Origin: Flavobacterium panici
GTDB taxonomy: Bacteria; Bacteroidota; Bacteroidia; Flavobacteriales; Flavobacteriaceae
Assembly: GCF_903819335.1 (NCBI RefSeq)
Contig: NZ_CAIJDE010000027.1
Location: forward strand, 1-64,000
DNA: 64,000 bases
Reading direction: 5' to 3'
In this document: piece by piece, positions 18,313 to 26,930 of the stretch
How positions within the stretch are numbered: position 1 is the first letter of the stretch
Layout of the letters: every line of letters begins with the position of its first letter
Program-made: the position numbers and the translations under genes
Notes under the pieces: generated by a model
Told to the model about the DNA's origin: nothing
Seen by the model: only the letters and a program-made list of their open reading frames with translations
The model's database searches: none

Positions 18313-20395
18313 TTGCTAATTCCTGTGCTCTGAAAGTTTCGATTTTATCAAAGAAAACTACTGCCTGAGCAATATAATCTTTAGCGAAAGTTTCAGATGG
18401 TTCATTTTTATTGATTTGGTAAACCAAATCTTTAAAAGTTGTGTTTAATTCGATTTTATTGTTTTCGATAAAAACAGTATCAAACAAGTCTACAATTCCT
18501 GCGTGATGGTTTGTTTTTTGGTTTTCTGACAATAACAATGCTTTTGCTCCATTAACAAATCCTGCGTAAGCATGATAAATGGCATCTGACCATTTTTTCT
18601 CGTCGAAAGATTCCTGAGCCAGGATCAATTTTTCTTTCGCTTCAAATAATAATGTCGCAACTAAATCGATCACAACTCCAGCACATTCTCCAACTCCAAC
18701 TGCTTTTACGTAATTGTCTGCGTTACCCCAATCCACAAAATCAGCTTCTGTTAAATTGGTTACATCTGCAAAAGGTTTTAAGATTTCGTAGAAATATTTT
18801 TCTCCTTTTGTATCATAATAATCAAGGAATTTTTGTCCGCTTCCGTTAGCATCAAAATCATTTAAAATGGTACGCAATGCATCAGGACCTCTACGACTAG
18901 GTACTTTAATTACTTTATCAGCAAAACGTCCAGCGCCATTTCCTAATCTTCCTCCACCCAATAAAACTTGTAAAGCCGGAGCTACCAGTTTTCCTGAGTT
19001 GATAGACATTCCCTGGAATCCAATTGCAGACATATTATGTTGTCCGCAGGCATTCATACAACCTGAAATTTTAATTTCGATTTCGCGGTTGTTTAAATAC
19101 TGAGGATATTCTGCCGTTAAAACTCTTTCTAATTCTTCTGCAATACCGGTACTACTTGCAATCCCCAAATTACAAGTATCAGTACCCGGACATGCCGTAA
19201 TATCTCCAACTGAATTATATCCTAGCTGAACAAAATCCAACTTCGCTAATTCTTGATAAAAGAAAGGAAGATTCTCTTCTTTTATGTGACGTATTACAAT
19301 ATTTTGACGCAATGAAAAACGTAATTCGTTTGCTGCGTAATTTTTAATTAAAGCGGCTAATAATCTTGCTTTATCGGTATAAAAATCTCCTAATAAAATT
19401 TTGATTCCAATTGCATAATAACCGTCTTGTTTCTGCTTGATTACATTCGAATTTTTCCACGCTTCATATGCTTCTGTATCTTCGATTGTAACTTGCGGAA
19501 CTTCTAATACTGGTTCTGCAATTGGACCGTCAAAAGCTGTTGTATCTATTTCGTATGTTTCAAAAGCGATAGCTTTTTTCTCTTGTTCAACCAAATCAAG
19601 GAAAACATCTCTTCCCATTTCTTTGATTAAGAATTTCATACGCGCTTTCATTCTTTTGGCACGTTCTCCATATCTGTCAAAAATACGGATGATTCCTTCT
19701 GCTGTTGGAATGATTTCGTTCACCGGAACAAATTCTGAAAGCAATTCGGCATGCGCTGGCTGAGATCCTAAACCTCCTCCAAACATGATTTTAAAACCTT
19801 TTTGTCCGTCTTTAATTTTCGGAATAAATCCTAAATCATGCAAGTAACTCAAAGCAGTATCTTCGTCTGAAGATGAGAACGAAATTTTGAATTTACGTCC
19901 CATTTCCTGACAAATTGGGTTTCTTAACAAATATTGAAAAAGTCCGTGTGCATAAGGCGAAACATCAAATGGTTCGTTTACGTCAACTCCAGCCAATTCG
20001 CTTCCTGTAATATTTCTAACGGTGTTTCCACAAGCTTCACGAAGCGTAATATCATCTTTGGCCAAATCTGCCCAAAGTTCTGGTGTTCGGTCTAAACTCA
20101 CATAGTGAATCTGGATATCCTGACGTGTTGTAATATGCAAACGTCCTGTAGAATATTCATCAGAAACTTGTGTGATACGCACTAATTGCTCGCTGGTTAC
20201 TTTACCATAAGGCAATTTGATACGAATCATTTGAACGCCTTCCTGACGCTGACCGTAGATTCCGCGCGCTAAACGAAGACTACGAAAACGCTCATCATCA
20301 ATTTTTCCTCCACGGAATAAATGAATCTTTTTTTCTAATTCGATAATCTCTCTTTGAACTACCGGATTTTCTATTTCTGTTCTAAAACTTTCCAT
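18305..20395 (-). CDS. Ferredoxin-type sulfite reductase with C-terminal HEPN-like domain
   Basis: This is a 696-residue siroheme-[4Fe-4S] reductase that should reduce sulfite to sulfide. Residues 1-555 follow the nitrite/sulfite reductase layout of two ferredoxin-like and siroheme halves, with the cluster ligands Cys402-x5-Cys408 (ACPGTDTC) and Cys446-x3-Cys450 (GCMNAC). The first half has RLHITTRQDIQIHYV. Residues about 585-685 are extra: DAIYHAYAGFVNGAKALL, a His pair at 630-631 and a tail helix resemble a HEPN domain. The canonical Rx4-6H active site of RNase HEPNs is not evident, so a structural or binding role is likelier. The rest of the operon supplies siroheme, electrons and sulfite. 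Confidence 0.88.
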   Translation of the reverse strand: MESFRTEIENPVVQREIIELEKKIHLFRGGKIDDERFRSLRLARGIYGQRQEGVQMIRIKLPYGKVTSEQLVRITQVSDEYSTGRLHITTRQDIQIHYVSLDRTPELWADLAKDDITLREACGNTVRNITGSELAGVDVNEPFDVSPYAHGLFQYLLRNPICQEMGRKFKISFSSSDEDTALSYLHDLGFIPKIKDGQKGFKIMFGGGLGSQPAHAELLSEFVPVNEIIPTAEGIIRIFDRYGERAKRMKARMKFLIKEMGRDVFLDLVEQEKKAIAFETYEIDTTAFDGPIAEPVLEVPQVTIEDTEAYEAWKNSNVIKQKQDGYYAIGIKILLGDFYTDKARLLAALIKNYAANELRFSLRQNIVIRHIKEENLPFFYQELAKLDFVQLGYNSVGDITACPGTDTCNLGIASSTGIAEELERVLTAEYPQYLNNREIEIKISGCMNACGQHNMSAIGFQGMSINSGKLVAPALQVLLGGGRLGNGAGRFADKVIKVPSRRGPDALRTILNDFDANGSGQKFLDYYDTKGEKYFYEILKPFADVTNLTEADFVDWGNADNYVKAVGVGECAGVVIDLVATLLFEAKEKLILAQESFDEKKWSDAIYHAYAGFVNGAKALLLSENQKTNHHAGIVDLFDTVFIENNKIELNTTFKDLVYQINKNEPSETFAKDYIAQAVVFFDKIETFRAQELANA

Positions 20396-20402
20396 TTCTT
20401 TT

Positions 20403-20556
20403 TGATGCTTTAGGCTTTAAGCTTTAGGCTATAAGCTTCTTAAACTTTGTGTTTTCTTGCTTTAGGCTTTAGACAATAAGCCGTAAGCTTTATTGCATGC
20501 CTTTTTATACGTTTTTTGCTAAAAGCTTACAGCCTAAAGCTTATTGCTTACAGCAG
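20403..20556. repeat. Repeats of the CTTTAGGCTTTAAGCTTTAGGC / AGCCTAAAGCTTATTGC type
   Basis: Direct and inverted variants of GCTTTAGGCTTTA and TTACAGCCTAAAGCTTATTG fill the whole gap between cysN and the sulfite reductase gene. The same family occurs at 61547-61650. No ORF is supported. Confidence 0.7.
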
Positions 20557-20561
20557 TGAAA

Positions 20562-21806
20562 CTAGCGAATGAATCCTACTCCTGCTGTTGTGTTTGTTGC
20601 TGTATCAATTAAGATAAAAGCTCCGTTTGATTTGTTTTCGTTGTATGAATCAAAATATAACGGCTTGCTTAATTTGATGCTTACTTCTCCAATTTCGTTA
20701 ATTGCTAATTGAGAAGCTTCTGTCGTTCCTGAGTAATCTGTAGCAATTGTATTTTTAATGCTTTCTACTTTTGCTAAAACTCTGTTTGTATTGTGTTGTA
20801 CCAAATATTTAGTTCCGGGAACCAGTTTTTTACTGTCCATCCAGCAAACTGTTGTGGTAATATCTTTTTCAATTTTTGGAAGATCGTCTGATTTTACAAT
20901 CATATCACCTCTCGTTACATTGATATCATTTTCTAATTCGATTGTGATTGAAGAACCTGCAACGGCCTCGTCAAATTGTTTATCGAAAAAGTGAATTTTA
21001 GATACTTTTGATTCTGTTAAAGAAGGAAGAACCGTTACAGCATCTCCAACTTTAATAGAGTTTCCGTATAATTTTCCTGCGTAACCTCTAAAGTCGTGGT
21101 ATTCTTCAGTTTTTGGACGAATAACGGTCTGAACCGGGAAACGTGCTTTTCCTGTTTCAAAAACATCATGAGAATGTAATCCTTCTAAATGTTCCAATAC
21201 AGTTTGTCCGTCGTACCAAGGCATATTCTCAGATTTATCAACTACGTTTCCGCCGTTGATTGCACTTAACGGAATGTAACTTACATTTTGTTCCTTGAAA
21301 GTACTTTTTGCATTTAATGCCTGAAAATCGGCTTTAATTTTATTGAAAACTTCTTCCGAATAATCAACTAAATCCATTTTGTTAATCGCAACAATAACTT
21401 CTTTTACTCTCAATAAATTATTGATGAAGAAGTGACGGTAAGTCTGCTCAATTACGCCTTTTCTGGCGTCGATCAAAATGATAGAAACCTGAGAAGTCGA
21501 AGCTCCTGTAACCATGTTTCTGGTATATTCTACGTGACCCGGAGTATCGGCAATAATGTAACTTTTCTTTGCAGTCGAAAAATAAATATGCGCAACGTCA
21601 ATCGTGATTCCTTGTTCTCTTTCTGCAACTAATCCATCTGTTGCCAAAGAAAAATCAAGATAATCGTATCCTTTTTGTTTACTGCTTTTTTCGATTGCTT
21701 CTATTTTGTCAGTCGTCAATGATTTTGTATCATACAATAATCTTCCGATCAAAGTACTTTTTCCGTCATCTACACTTCCTGCTGTTGCTATTTTTAAAAC
21801 TTCCAT
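20562..21806 (-). CDS. cysN: Sulfate adenylyltransferase, GTPase subunit
   Basis: This 414-residue elongation-factor-like GTPase drives APS formation by CysD. The P-loop is GSVDDGKSTL near residue 10, followed by DTPGHVEYTRNM (G3) and NKMDLVD (G4), then beta-barrel domains 2 and 3. There is no fused APS kinase (CysC) domain, and no cysC is seen in the window; the reductase below appears able to use APS directly. It lies in the cys operon after cysD. Palindromic repeats fill the gaps on both sides. Confidence 0.95.
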   Translation of the reverse strand: MEVLKIATAGSVDDGKSTLIGRLLYDTKSLTTDKIEAIEKSSKQKGYDYLDFSLATDGLVAEREQGITIDVAHIYFSTAKKSYIIADTPGHVEYTRNMVTGASTSQVSIILIDARKGVIEQTYRHFFINNLLRVKEVIVAINKMDLVDYSEEVFNKIKADFQALNAKSTFKEQNVSYIPLSAINGGNVVDKSENMPWYDGQTVLEHLEGLHSHDVFETGKARFPVQTVIRPKTEEYHDFRGYAGKLYGNSIKVGDAVTVLPSLTESKVSKIHFFDKQFDEAVAGSSITIELENDINVTRGDMIVKSDDLPKIEKDITTTVCWMDSKKLVPGTKYLVQHNTNRVLAKVESIKNTIATDYSGTTEASQLAINEIGEVSIKLSKPLYFDSYNENKSNGAFILIDTATNTTAGVGFIR

Positions 21807-21959
21807 TCTTGTATATTGTTTCAGGTTTAATTTTTTGTTTCAAGTTTCAGGTTTCAAGTTGTTGAAAAACTTTATCTAAAAATTAAATCTGTATGTTTTT
21901 GTTTTCTTGATTTTTACTTTTAAAATTTCGTTCCGAATTGCATTAACAATTAACAATTA

Positions 21960-22859
21960 TTAAAAGTATCCTTGTTGTTTTCTCTTTTCCATTGCAGCTT
22001 CAGAACGTTTGTCATCGATTCTGGCTCCTCTTTCAGAAATAGTTGATTCTCTGATTTCGCCAACAACTTCTTCGATTGTTGCTGCGTAAGATTCAACTGC
22101 TGCTGTACAACTCATATCTCCAACGGTTCTGAAACGAACAATTCGTTCTTCGATTTGTTCGTCTTCTTCCTGATACACAAAAGGAGAATGCGACCAGATT
22201 AAACCGTCTCTCAAAAAAACTTTTCTTTTATGTGAAAAATAGATTGATGGAATCTCAATGTGTTCTTTTTCGATATAACTCCAAACATCTAATTCTGTCC
22301 AGTTTGAAATTGGGAAAACACGAACGTTTTGTCCATTTTCAATTTTTCCATTTAAAATATCAAACAATTCAGGTCTTTGATTTTTTTCGTCCCATTGTCC
22401 GAAATCATCACGAACTGAGAAAATACGTTCTTTAGCTCTTGCTTTTTCTTCATCACGACGTGCACCGCCAATACAAGCATCAAACTTAAATTCTTCAATT
22501 GCATCTAAAAGTGTTGTTGTCTGCAAGCTGTTACGGCTTGAATATTTACCAGTTTCTTCAACCACTTTTCCTTCATCAATAGCATCCTGAACATTACGAA
22601 CGATTAATTCCAAACCTAATTCTTCTACCAATTTATCTCTGAAAGCGATTGTTTCAGGGAAATTGTGTCCCGTATCAACGTGCAATAGAGGAAACGGAAT
22701 CTTAGCAGGGAAAAATGCTTTTTGCGCCAAACGCACTAATGTAATAGAATCTTTTCCTCCTGAGAAAAGTAAAACCGGTTTGTCAAACTGTGAAATTACT
22801 TCTCTGAAAATGTATATCGCTTCACTCTCTAAAGCGTTTGTTTTTAATACTGAACTCAT
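21960..22859 (-). CDS. cysD: Sulfate adenylyltransferase, catalytic subunit
   Basis: This 299-residue PP-loop ATP pyrophosphatase adenylylates sulfate to APS with CysN. The PP-loop motif is LFSGGKDSITLVRLA, and DACIGGARRDEEKARAKERIFSVRD matches the family's APS-site block. A start at 22889 would add ten residues (MKLKNIKQKT). I chose the ATG at 22859, giving MSSVLKTNALESEAIYIFRE, because family members start there and because the upstream stretch overlaps a repeat. It is followed by cysN 153 bp later. Confidence 0.94.
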   Translation of the reverse strand: MSSVLKTNALESEAIYIFREVISQFDKPVLLFSGGKDSITLVRLAQKAFFPAKIPFPLLHVDTGHNFPETIAFRDKLVEELGLELIVRNVQDAIDEGKVVEETGKYSSRNSLQTTTLLDAIEEFKFDACIGGARRDEEKARAKERIFSVRDDFGQWDEKNQRPELFDILNGKIENGQNVRVFPISNWTELDVWSYIEKEHIEIPSIYFSHKRKVFLRDGLIWSHSPFVYQEEDEQIEERIVRFRTVGDMSCTAAVESYAATIEEVVGEIRESTISERGARIDDKRSEAAMEKRKQQGYF

Positions 22860-22944
22860 TGTTTTTTGTTTGATATTTTTTAGTTTCAAGTTTCAGGTTT
22901 TAAGTTGTGAGTTAGTCTAAAACTTTCCGCTATTTATTCTGTTT

Positions 22945-23000
22945 TCTATTCTTCCCCGGATTAAAATCCGGCGCTACAATATGGATCGTTCCTTCGGAAC
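22945..23000. repeat. Palindromic repeat (CCGGATTAAAATCCGG ... GTTCCTTCGGAAC)
   Basis: This copy has the same architecture as the units at 17413-17538: a CGG...CCG palindrome, CGCTACAATATGGAT, then GTTCCTTCGGAAC. It lies between cysH and cysD. Confidence 0.7.
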
Positions 23001-23060
23001 TTTAAATCTATATTCTTTATTCTATTCTCTATTTTCTTGTCTCTTGCTTCTTGCCTCTAA

Positions 23061-23771
23061 CTACTCTTTCTTAGCGCTATGCAAACCACACTCTTTATGG
23101 CTTGATTCCCACCACCATCTTCCTGCTCTGATATCTTCGCCAGGGAAAATAGCTCTTGTACACGGTGCGCAGCCAATACTTACGAAACCTTGTTTGTGTA
23201 AAGCATTTTGAGGTACATTGTTTTCTTGCAGATACGTTTCAACTTCTTCTAAAGTCCATTTTAGCAACGGATTGAACTTTATAATTTCGAAATTTCCATC
23301 GTATTCAAACAAATGTAAATCCTGTCTGTTTTCTGATTGTTCGGCTCTTAAACCTGTAATCCAAACTGAGTTTCCTGCCAAAGCTTTTCTTAACGGAACA
23401 ACTTTTCGAATAAAACAGCATTCTTTTCTATTTTCTACCGAATCGTAAAAACTGTTTGGGCCTTTTTCTTTTAGAAGATTTTCTACCGCCGCAGCTTCTG
23501 GGAAATAAACTTCAATAGGTCTTTTATACTTTTTTAATGTTTTGTGAAAAACGTCGTAAGTTTCCTGAAACAATCTTCCGGTGTCTAAGGTAAAAACAGT
23601 AATATCAGTATTGCTTTTTGCAATAAAATCTGTAATTACCTGATCTTCCTGTCCAAAAGAAGTGGAAAAAATTACTTTTCCTGGAAATTTTTCTGCTAAA
23701 TAAACTAAGGTTTGATCCAGCGAAAAATCTTTTGTTTTCTCTAATAATTCTTGTACAATAATCGCACTCAT
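23061..23771 (-). CDS. cysH: Adenylylsulfate (APS/PAPS) reductase
   Basis: This 236-residue thioredoxin-dependent reductase makes sulfite. It has the adjacent Cys118-Cys119 and the Cys201-x2-Cys204 pair that bind a [4Fe-4S] cluster in APS-specific enzymes, plus the catalytic ECGLH motif with Cys228. The substrate loop is FSTSFGQEDQVITD. The cluster cysteines argue for APS rather than PAPS as substrate, which explains the missing APS kinase gene. It is the second gene of the cys operon, 26 bp after the permease gene. Confidence 0.94.
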   Translation of the reverse strand: MSAIIVQELLEKTKDFSLDQTLVYLAEKFPGKVIFSTSFGQEDQVITDFIAKSNTDITVFTLDTGRLFQETYDVFHKTLKKYKRPIEVYFPEAAAVENLLKEKGPNSFYDSVENRKECCFIRKVVPLRKALAGNSVWITGLRAEQSENRQDLHLFEYDGNFEIIKFNPLLKWTLEEVETYLQENNVPQNALHKQGFVSIGCAPCTRAIFPGEDIRAGRWWWESSHKECGLHSAKKE

Positions 23772-23796
23772 AATCTCTTTCTCCTAATCTAAAGAA

Positions 23797-24684
23797 TTAT
23801 AATAATTTAGATAATGTTTTTAAACTCAATAATATAATTAGAATCCCAACGGCAACCATCATTGGTTTTCTTTTGATTTTGTTTACCAAATATGCCGCTA
23901 ATGGTGCTGAAATAACGCCTCCTAAAATTAATCCTATGATTACCTGCCAGCCGTGAATTCCACCAAAAAGCATGAACGTAATTCCGCTCGCAAATGAAAT
24001 CGCAAACTCAGCTGCATTTACAGAACCAATAGTGTATCTCGGATTTCTTCCTCTTCCTAATAATGTTGAAGTTACAATTGGCCCCCAGCCTCCGCCGCCA
24101 ACCGAATCCATAAAACCTCCAAAAACAGCTAAAGCGCCTAATCTTTTCGTCTTCTTCTTTACAATTGTTTTTTTCAATGCTTTTCTAATAATAACAACTG
24201 CTAAAATAATCATGTAAACTGCAATAAAGGGCTTAATAACATCTCCATTAATTACATCAGACAATAAATAAGCTCCTGTAATTGAACCTAAAACACCTGG
24301 AATTAATAAATGTTTTGTCAATTTTTTATTGATGTTCCCAAATCGGTGATGTGAAAGTGCCGACGCTCCTGTTGTAAACATTTCTGAAACGTGAACTGCC
24401 GTACTGCTTACAACCGGCGGAACTCCATAAGCCAATAAAAATGACGTTGAAGTTGCTCCGTAACCCATTCCTAAAGTTCCGTCAACTAATTGAGCGAAAA
24501 CTCCAATGGCAAAAAACACCAAAAATTCTTCATTAAATCCTTCTACAAATCCATTCCACGAAAATTCAGTGTAATGATTGTATATTAATACAGTTAATAA
24601 ACTTACTAGTAAAACAACAGGAATTCCAATCCATAGCTTTTCTTTAAAAGAATCGGCGGTATTTATTTTCAGTTCTCTTTCCAT
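23797..24684 (-). CDS. TauE/SafE-family permease, first gene of the sulfate-reduction operon
   Basis: This 295-residue membrane protein has about eight hydrophobic segments. The N-terminal half carries FAQLVDGTLGMGYGATS and the C-terminal half GGFMDSVGGGGWGPIVTS, the duplicated TauE/SafE signature. Family members move sulfite, sulfonates or other organosulfur anions. Being first in an assimilatory operon with no other sulfate transporter visible, it is a good candidate for sulfate import. A promoter and a 23-bp dyad lie immediately upstream, suggesting repression when sulfur is plentiful. Confidence 0.88.
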   Translation of the reverse strand: MERELKINTADSFKEKLWIGIPVVLLVSLLTVLIYNHYTEFSWNGFVEGFNEEFLVFFAIGVFAQLVDGTLGMGYGATSTSFLLAYGVPPVVSSTAVHVSEMFTTGASALSHHRFGNINKKLTKHLLIPGVLGSITGAYLLSDVINGDVIKPFIAVYMIILAVVIIRKALKKTIVKKKTKRLGALAVFGGFMDSVGGGGWGPIVTSTLLGRGRNPRYTIGSVNAAEFAISFASGITFMLFGGIHGWQVIIGLILGGVISAPLAAYLVNKIKRKPMMVAVGILIILLSLKTLSKLL

Positions 24685-24713
24685 ATTAAAATGATTCGAT
24701 TTGTTTTCAAAAC

Positions 24714-24736
24714 CTATTACCCTATCGGGTTAATAG
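24714..24736. promoter_or_regulatory. 23-bp dyad operator candidate of the cys operon
   Basis: CTATTACCCTATCGGG followed by TTAATAG is a near-perfect palindrome (CTATTA-CCC ... GGG-TTAATAG). It starts 30 bases upstream of the permease start codon and about 10 bases downstream of the -7 box, so a bound protein would block transcription. The same half, GATAGGGTAATAG on the minus strand, recurs at 40045-40067 and, degenerated, at 36546-36568. Confidence 0.7.
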
Positions 24737-24745
24737 ATTACTTTG

Positions 24746-24783
24746 CAAAAATACTATTTATTTCTAAAAATCAAAACAAATAT
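24746..24783 (-). promoter_or_regulatory. Promoter of the cys operon
   Basis: The minus strand has TATTTTTG (24753-24746) as the -7 box, with TTTG copies about 18 and 22 bases upstream as possible -33 elements. The dyad at 24714-24736 covers the expected transcription start. The rest of the 299-bp gap to the divergent gene is AT-rich without other recognisable features. Confidence 0.6.
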
Positions 24784-24983
24784 TCTCGTTTTTTTAAACC
24801 TTTAACTTCCTCTGCATCACGTTGAAACAAATAATTGAATTAATTTCACAAATAATGCGCTATAACATCATATTTAAACAATATATTCCTTTCAAATGTT
24901 TGGTTATATAAATATATCTTAATCTCTACAATTTCCATAGGATAATTATAAAAATGTCGTTATTTTAGCGACAAATTTTTTGT

Positions 24984-25766
24984 ATGGATTTTCAAATAGG
25001 TCTTGTAATTGCAGGTTTAGTAGTAGGTTTTATTGTAGGATTGACCGGCGTTGGAGGCGGTTCTTTAATGACTCCAATTTTATTATTTTTTAATATTCCG
25101 CCAACAACCGCAGTGGGAACAGATTTGCTTTATGCCGCTTTTACTAAAGCCGGTGGTGTATTTGTACACAATAAAAAGGGAAATATAAACTGGAAAATTA
25201 CCGGCTGGCTCACATTAGGAAGTGTTCCTGCTGCTTTAGTGACTTTATGGATATTAAATAGTATTAAAACAGATATTGAAACTATTAATCGTGTAATTAA
25301 ATATAGTTTGGGCTGGGCTCTATTATTCACTTCAATTGCTATTATATTTAAAAACAGAATTTTAAAGTTTTCTCAAAAACATGCCGGTGATAAATTTCAC
25401 AGCGAAAGCCATACTCAGAATATGCTTACTGTAGGAATTGGAGTTTTACTTGGAGCTACTGTAACCTTAACTTCAATTGGAGCCGGCGCTTTAGGAACGG
25501 TAACTTTGTTTTTCCTTTATCCGCTTTTGCCAACGCCTCGTTTGGTAGGAACTGAAATTGCCCACGCTGTTCCGTTGACTTTAGTTGCAGGAATTGGCCA
25601 TGCCTCTATGGGAAATTTAGATTTAGCACTATTAGGACAATTATTATTGGGATCTCTTCCCGGAATTTACATAGGAAGTAGTTTAAGCGGAAAAGTACCG
25701 GATTTATTCCTTAGAAATGCCATCGCCGTAATGCTTTTTCTGGCAGGATATAAACTAATCTTTTAA
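24984..25766 (+). CDS. TauE/SafE-family permease, second copy
   Basis: This 260-residue inner-membrane protein has about eight hydrophobic segments and the signatures VGLTGVGGGSLMTPILL at the N-terminus and VTLTSIGAGALGTVTLFF in the second half. It is a distant relative of the cys-operon permease, closer to the YfcA/sulfite-exporter branch. Transcribed divergently from the cys operon, it could export sulfite or move another sulfur anion. The start at 24984 places the initiation codon right after an AT-rich leader. A MITE-like palindrome follows its stop and separates it from the convergent Rrf2 gene. Confidence 0.85.
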   Translation: MDFQIGLVIAGLVVGFIVGLTGVGGGSLMTPILLFFNIPPTTAVGTDLLYAAFTKAGGVFVHNKKGNINWKITGWLTLGSVPAALVTLWILNSIKTDIETINRVIKYSLGWALLFTSIAIIFKNRILKFSQKHAGDKFHSESHTQNMLTVGIGVLLGATVTLTSIGAGALGTVTLFFLYPLLPTPRLVGTEIAHAVPLTLVAGIGHASMGNLDLALLGQLLLGSLPGIYIGSSLSGKVPDLFLRNAIAVMLFLAGYKLIF

Positions 25767-25778
25767 AATATTTTTTTC

Positions 25779-25879
25779 AACCATATAAGTTATATAAGTT
25801 CATTTAATTTATCATCGTTTAAATGTAGACGCACTGCTGTGCGTCTCTACTAAAATTAACTTATATAACTTATATGGTT
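25779..25879. repeat. MITE-like element with 22-bp perfect terminal inverted repeats, copy 1
   Basis: The left end at 25779-25800 (AACCATATAAGTTATATAAG...) is repeated as a perfect reverse complement at 25858-25879. Inside, AGACGCACTGCTGTGCGTCT forms a second hairpin. It fills the gap between two convergent genes and may also terminate both. A diverged copy is at 34557-34661. Confidence 0.8.
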
Positions 25880-25884
25880 TAAAC

Positions 25885-26295
25885 TTAAAAAGCGATATCT
25901 GCCAGAGAATTGCTTTCTAATATTTTAAGTGTATTATCTCTTACTTCTGTCATTAAACGTCGTGCTGCACAGGTAGATTCATCATCGCAGTCATCGCATT
26001 TTTCGTAGAAATTATGACTTGCACATGGCAACAATGCAATTGGCCCTTCAAGAATTCGGTATACTTTGGCCATACTGATATCTTTTGGATCTTTTATCAA
26101 ATAATAACCGCCGCCTTTTCCTTTTTTTGCACCAAGAAATCCTGAATTCCTCAATAATAATAAAATACTTTCCAGAAATTTTATCGAAATATGTTCACTT
26201 TTTGCAATTTCAGCTATTTGTACAGGTTCGTTATTTTCTCGTCTGGCTAAATAGGTTAAAGCTTTAATTCCGTATTTTGTTTTCTTTGAAAGCAT
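25885..26295 (-). CDS. Rrf2-family transcriptional regulator with four cysteines
   Basis: This 136-residue winged-helix repressor has the Rrf2 N-terminal YGIKALTYLARR, recognition-helix region AEIAKSEHISIKFLE and wing GAKKGKGGGYYL. The C-terminal part holds Cys91, Cys100, Cys103 and Cys109; three of these in IscR/NsrR-type members bind an iron-sulfur cluster. In Firmicutes the relative CymR controls cysteine genes. Lying between two permeases of sulfur metabolism, it is the best candidate for the protein that binds the GATAGGGTAATAG dyads. Its own promoter has TATTTTTG on the minus strand near 26370. Confidence 0.88.
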   Translation of the reverse strand: MLSKKTKYGIKALTYLARRENNEPVQIAEIAKSEHISIKFLESILLLLRNSGFLGAKKGKGGGYYLIKDPKDISMAKVYRILEGPIALLPCASHNFYEKCDDCDDESTCAARRLMTEVRDNTLKILESNSLADIAF

Positions 26296-26429
26296 CTTTA
26301 AATTTTAGATTTCAGACTGTAAATTTTAGATTATTTTTAAAATTTACAAGCTTCATATTATTCTGCAACAAAAATAGGCTTTTTAAATGAGAAAAATAAC
26401 AGATTGAGATTTATATTCTACTTATTCTA

Positions 26430-26930
26430 TCAATTTAGTTCGGTGTTCCCTATTAAATTGAATTCGTGGAATAGTTTTACTTCTTTCTCCAAATCTTTTT
26501 TATTGACAACATAAGTATCAGTAATTGAATCATGCCAGCCTCTGCTTCCTAAAAAAGAAAAAACTTCAAAAGGAATTAGTCGGCATAATGATCTCTTAAA
26601 GATAGTTCCGAAAGAAGGTTTTTCGCCATTTTCATCTACTACAACAGTTCCCGTAACAAATTTTCCAAGTGATCTTCCAAAAAGACCTTCTGACAATGAA
26701 TAATAAAAAACAGAAATAACAATAAAAACTAACTGTCCTTCAAAATCACTCAAATTACCAAGCCAGTACAAAAGATCATTCCAGCCCAAAAAATTTCCTA
26801 AAAAAGCAATCATTAAAGAAATAATAAAAATTAAAGCAAGGATTACAACTATATCTAAAATATAGTTTACAAATCGGCTTCCGCCGGATGCCAATAATTT
26901 TTCATCAAGAATGTAAGTAGAGTTACTCAT
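26430..26930 (-). CDS. RDD-family membrane protein
   Basis: This 166-residue membrane protein has three hydrophobic segments (VVILALIFIISLMIA; LVFIVISVFYYSLSE; a weaker third). The RDD hallmark is SGGSRFVNYILDIVVI, where the Arg and Asp residues lie in the first helix, with GLFGRSLGKFVTGTVVVDENG after helix 2. The function of the family is largely unknown; some members take part in ion or osmolyte exchange. It has no evident tie to the sulfur genes around it. Confidence 0.85.
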   Translation of the reverse strand: MSNSTYILDEKLLASGGSRFVNYILDIVVILALIFIISLMIAFLGNFLGWNDLLYWLGNLSDFEGQLVFIVISVFYYSLSEGLFGRSLGKFVTGTVVVDENGEKPSFGTIFKRSLCRLIPFEVFSFLGSRGWHDSITDTYVVNKKDLEKEVKLFHEFNLIGNTELN

